Made by a program: the position numbers and the translations under genes
In this document: positions 21,275 through 23,096 of the stretch, piece after piece
Position numbering within the stretch: position 1 is the first letter of the stretch
Layout: each line of letters starts with the position of its first letter
Assembly: GCA_944350395.1 (NCBI GenBank)
Contig: CALVPA010000069.1
Span: 1-23,096 of the forward strand
Direction: 5' to 3'
DNA from: an uncultured Bacilli bacterium
GTDB taxonomy: Bacteria; Bacillota_I; Bacilli_A; RF39; UBA660
DNA: 23,096 bases
The notes under the pieces: model-generated
Databases searched by the model: none
What the model saw: the letters and a program-made list of their open reading frames with translations, nothing else
Told to the model about the DNA's origin: nothing

Positions 21275-23096
21275 ATGAATAAAGAAATAATTAAAGAACT
21301 TAGTAAAAATTTAAATATAAAAGAAAATCAAATAGAAGCAGTCTTAAAACTATTAGAAGATGGTGCAACTATTCCATTTATTGCAAGGTATAGAAAAGAA
21401 GCGACAGGGAATTTAGATGAAACCGAGATAAAAAATATAAGCGACGTATATAATTACCAAATTAATTTGTTAGAAAAGAAAGAAAATACTATTAAATTAA
21501 TAGATGAAAAAGGACTTCTTACAGAAGAAGTAAAAAATGCCATCATGGAAGCGAGCAAACTCGTTGAAGTAGATGAAATTTATAAACCGTTCAAAGAGGG
21601 CAAAAAGACTAAGGCAAGTATCGCTTTAAAATTGGGACTAGAGCCTTTAGCAAAAATATTCATGAGTTTTCCAACAAAGGGAGATATCGACACATTAGTC
21701 AAAAAATATGACATGCCTAAAGATGAAGCAATACAAAATGCCGAATACATAATAAGTGAATGGATAGCGAATAACACTTTTTATAAAAACTCTACAAAAA
21801 CTTTCATATGGAATACAGGCTTTTTAGTTACTAAAAAGAAGAAAAATAGCGAAGATGAAAATGCAATTTACGAAATGTATTACGATTTTAGAGATAAGAT
21901 AAAATATATAAAAAATTACAGAGTGCTTGCCATAAATCGCGGTGAAAAAGAAAAAGTATTGTCTGTAAAACTAGAATACGACGAAAATCAAATATATGAA
22001 TACTTAGAGAAAAAGATAGTTAAAAATTCGGAGTCATATACTTCTACATATGTAAAAGATGCCATTAAAGACGCATTAAAGAGACTTATGCTTCCTAGCA
22101 TCGAAAGGCTTATAAGAAGTGATTTGACTGAAGAAGCAGAGAGTACAGCTATAAAGACATTCAGTACTAACTTAGAAAATGTTTTATTAACTAGCCCAAT
22201 AAAAGGGTCTAGAGTTTTAGGATTCGATCCAGCTTTTAGAACTGGTTGCAAACTTGCCGTATTGGACGAAAACGGAAATGTATTGGACATCGCTGTCATA
22301 TATCCTAACGAACCAGTAAAAGATTTTGAAAAATCTAAGAAGAAACTTTTAGAGTTAATTCAAAAATATGACATAAAAGTAATTGCTATAGGTAATGGAA
22401 CTGCAAGCCGTGAATCTGCTGAATTTGTTTCTTCTGTAATAAAAGGAACTGATGTAAAGTATACAATCGTCAGCGAAGCAGGAGCAAGCGTGTACTCAGC
22501 TAGCAAAGAAGCTATAAAAGAATTTCCTAATTTAACTGTCGAGAAGCGAAGCGCAATAAGTATAGGTAGAAGATTACAAGACCCACTTAGTGAACTTATT
22601 AAAATAGATCCTAAGTCGATAGGCGTAGGAGAATATCAGCATGATGTAAATCAAAAAGAACTGTCAGGCGCTTTAGATTTTACCGTTATGAAAGTGGTTA
22701 ATGAAGTCGGAGTTAATGTAAATACAGCAAGTTCGAATATATTAAGTTATATTTCAGGACTTTCTAAAACTTTAATCACTAAACTTATGAAATATAAAGA
22801 ATCGCACAAAATAAGTAGTAGAGAAGAATTGAAAAAAGCTGGTTTAACAGATAAAGCATATGAGCAGGCCATCGGTTTTTTGAGGATACCAGATGGAATT
22901 AATCCATTAGATAGAACAAGAATACATCCAGAAAGTTATGAACTAGCTCAAAATATTCTTCGTGAATTAAATTTAAAAATTGAAGACTTTGGAAAAAAGG
23001 AGTTTATTGATTCATTAAAGAAGGCAGATTCGCTCGATCTTAGTAAAAAGTTCAATGCTGATGAATACACTGTAAAAGATATTTTAGAAGAACTAC
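21275..23096 (+). CDS. tex: Tex-family S1-type RNA-binding protein, 3' end outside the window
   Basis: About 607 codons are present of an expected roughly 720; no stop is reached. Tex is a nucleic-acid-binding protein related to Spt6, linked to transcription and ribosome function. Visible parts in order: an N-terminal helical region with EDGATIPFIARYRKEATGNLDE (about 28-49), KPFKEGKKTKASIA, an RNase-H-like (YqgF) domain starting near VLGFDPAFRTGCKLAVLD (about 314-331), SEAGASVYSASKEA, QDPLSELIKIDPKSIGVGEYQHDV, and tandem helix-hairpin-helix motifs near VNTASSNILSYISGLS (about 479-494) and AIGFLRI. The DPG usual in the YqgF domain reads DPA. The C-terminal S1 domain lies beyond the window. AAGGAG lies 7 bases before the second of two tandem ATGs (21275); 21272 is the alternative start. 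Confidence 0.95.
   Translation, partial: MNKEIIKELSKNLNIKENQIEAVLKLLEDGATIPFIARYRKEATGNLDETEIKNISDVYNYQINLLEKKENTIKLIDEKGLLTEEVKNAIMEASKLVEVDEIYKPFKEGKKTKASIALKLGLEPLAKIFMSFPTKGDIDTLVKKYDMPKDEAIQNAEYIISEWIANNTFYKNSTKTFIWNTGFLVTKKKKNSEDENAIYEMYYDFRDKIKYIKNYRVLAINRGEKEKVLSVKLEYDENQIYEYLEKKIVKNSESYTSTYVKDAIKDALKRLMLPSIERLIRSDLTEEAESTAIKTFSTNLENVLLTSPIKGSRVLGFDPAFRTGCKLAVLDENGNVLDIAVIYPNEPVKDFEKSKKKLLELIQKYDIKVIAIGNGTASRESAEFVSSVIKGTDVKYTIVSEAGASVYSASKEAIKEFPNLTVEKRSAISIGRRLQDPLSELIKIDPKSIGVGEYQHDVNQKELSGALDFTVMKVVNEVGVNVNTASSNILSYISGLSKTLITKLMKYKESHKISSREELKKAGLTDKAYEQAIGFLRIPDGINPLDRTRIHPESYELAQNILRELNLKIEDFGKKEFIDSLKKADSLDLSKKFNADEYTVKDILEEL

Noticed and set aside
21580..22299. Minus-strand open frames within tex
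   Set aside because: Antisense shadows of a well-conserved gene; no ribosome sites.

Overview
The window is AT-rich bacterial DNA with the standard bacterial code: TAA, TAG and TGA all act as stops. It has Gram-positive-type Shine-Dalgarno sites and many sigma-A-like promoters with a TGn extended -10. Several genes are spore-specific: a yunB homologue, a yutH-like coat gene, and a complete gerA-type germinant receptor operon. Together with a yunB/yutD/yutH/yutI gene set resembling the Bacillus subtilis yun-yut region, this points to a low-GC, endospore-forming Bacillota, probably a compact-genome member of the Bacilli. No mobile element, prophage or CRISPR array was seen.

Layout. Positions 1-1385 hold the C-terminal part of a large U32-family peptidase, interrupted by an in-frame TAA. 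Next come a membrane-anchored thioredoxin-fold protein, trmL (which appears to start at an AUA codon) and a convergent ferredoxin gene. Positions 2860-8269 are a sporulation/housekeeping block: an acidic tail-anchored protein, yunB, an unknown tail-anchored protein, yutD, an Ala/Pro/Glu-rich protein, a yutH-like gene, a convergent nifU-like yutI, and an S1-domain gene. Positions 8352-9731 carry twelve tRNA genes in four transcription units: Val-Thr-Tyr-Gln-Lys (+), Leu-Pro (-), Ser-fMet-Asp-Phe (+) and Arg (+). clpP follows on the minus strand, then the minus-strand operon gerAA-gerAC-gerAB. Positions 13716-17978 are a surface-glycopolymer block: tagO/wecA, a single-chain fusion of an O-antigen-ligase-like membrane domain with a GT4 glycosyltransferase, and a tagA/wecG gene. 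After that come a degenerate phosphoglycerate mutase paralogue, gltX, and the first part of tex, which runs off the window.

The most striking item is the 496-residue GpmI (cofactor-independent phosphoglycerate mutase) homologue at 18052-19542. It is intact along its length, but by motif alignment it has lost six of the seven metal/catalytic ligands, including the phosphorylated serine. It looks like a maintained pseudoenzyme, probably co-transcribed with gltX. Other points worth checking are the AUA start of trmL, the in-frame stop in the U32 gene, the ligase-GT4 fusion, terminators built into stop codons (including a palindrome that gives two convergent proteins near-identical tails), and the CATA-type -10 elements with missing Shine-Dalgarno sites upstream of the sporulation genes.

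How the genes fit together. TagO would start a lipid-linked glycan, TagA would add the second sugar, and the fusion protein could extend and polymerise or ligate it. The Ger proteins would sense germinants in the spore inner membrane, while YunB and YutH act in spore formation. All functional statements rest on reading motifs by eye, with no database search.
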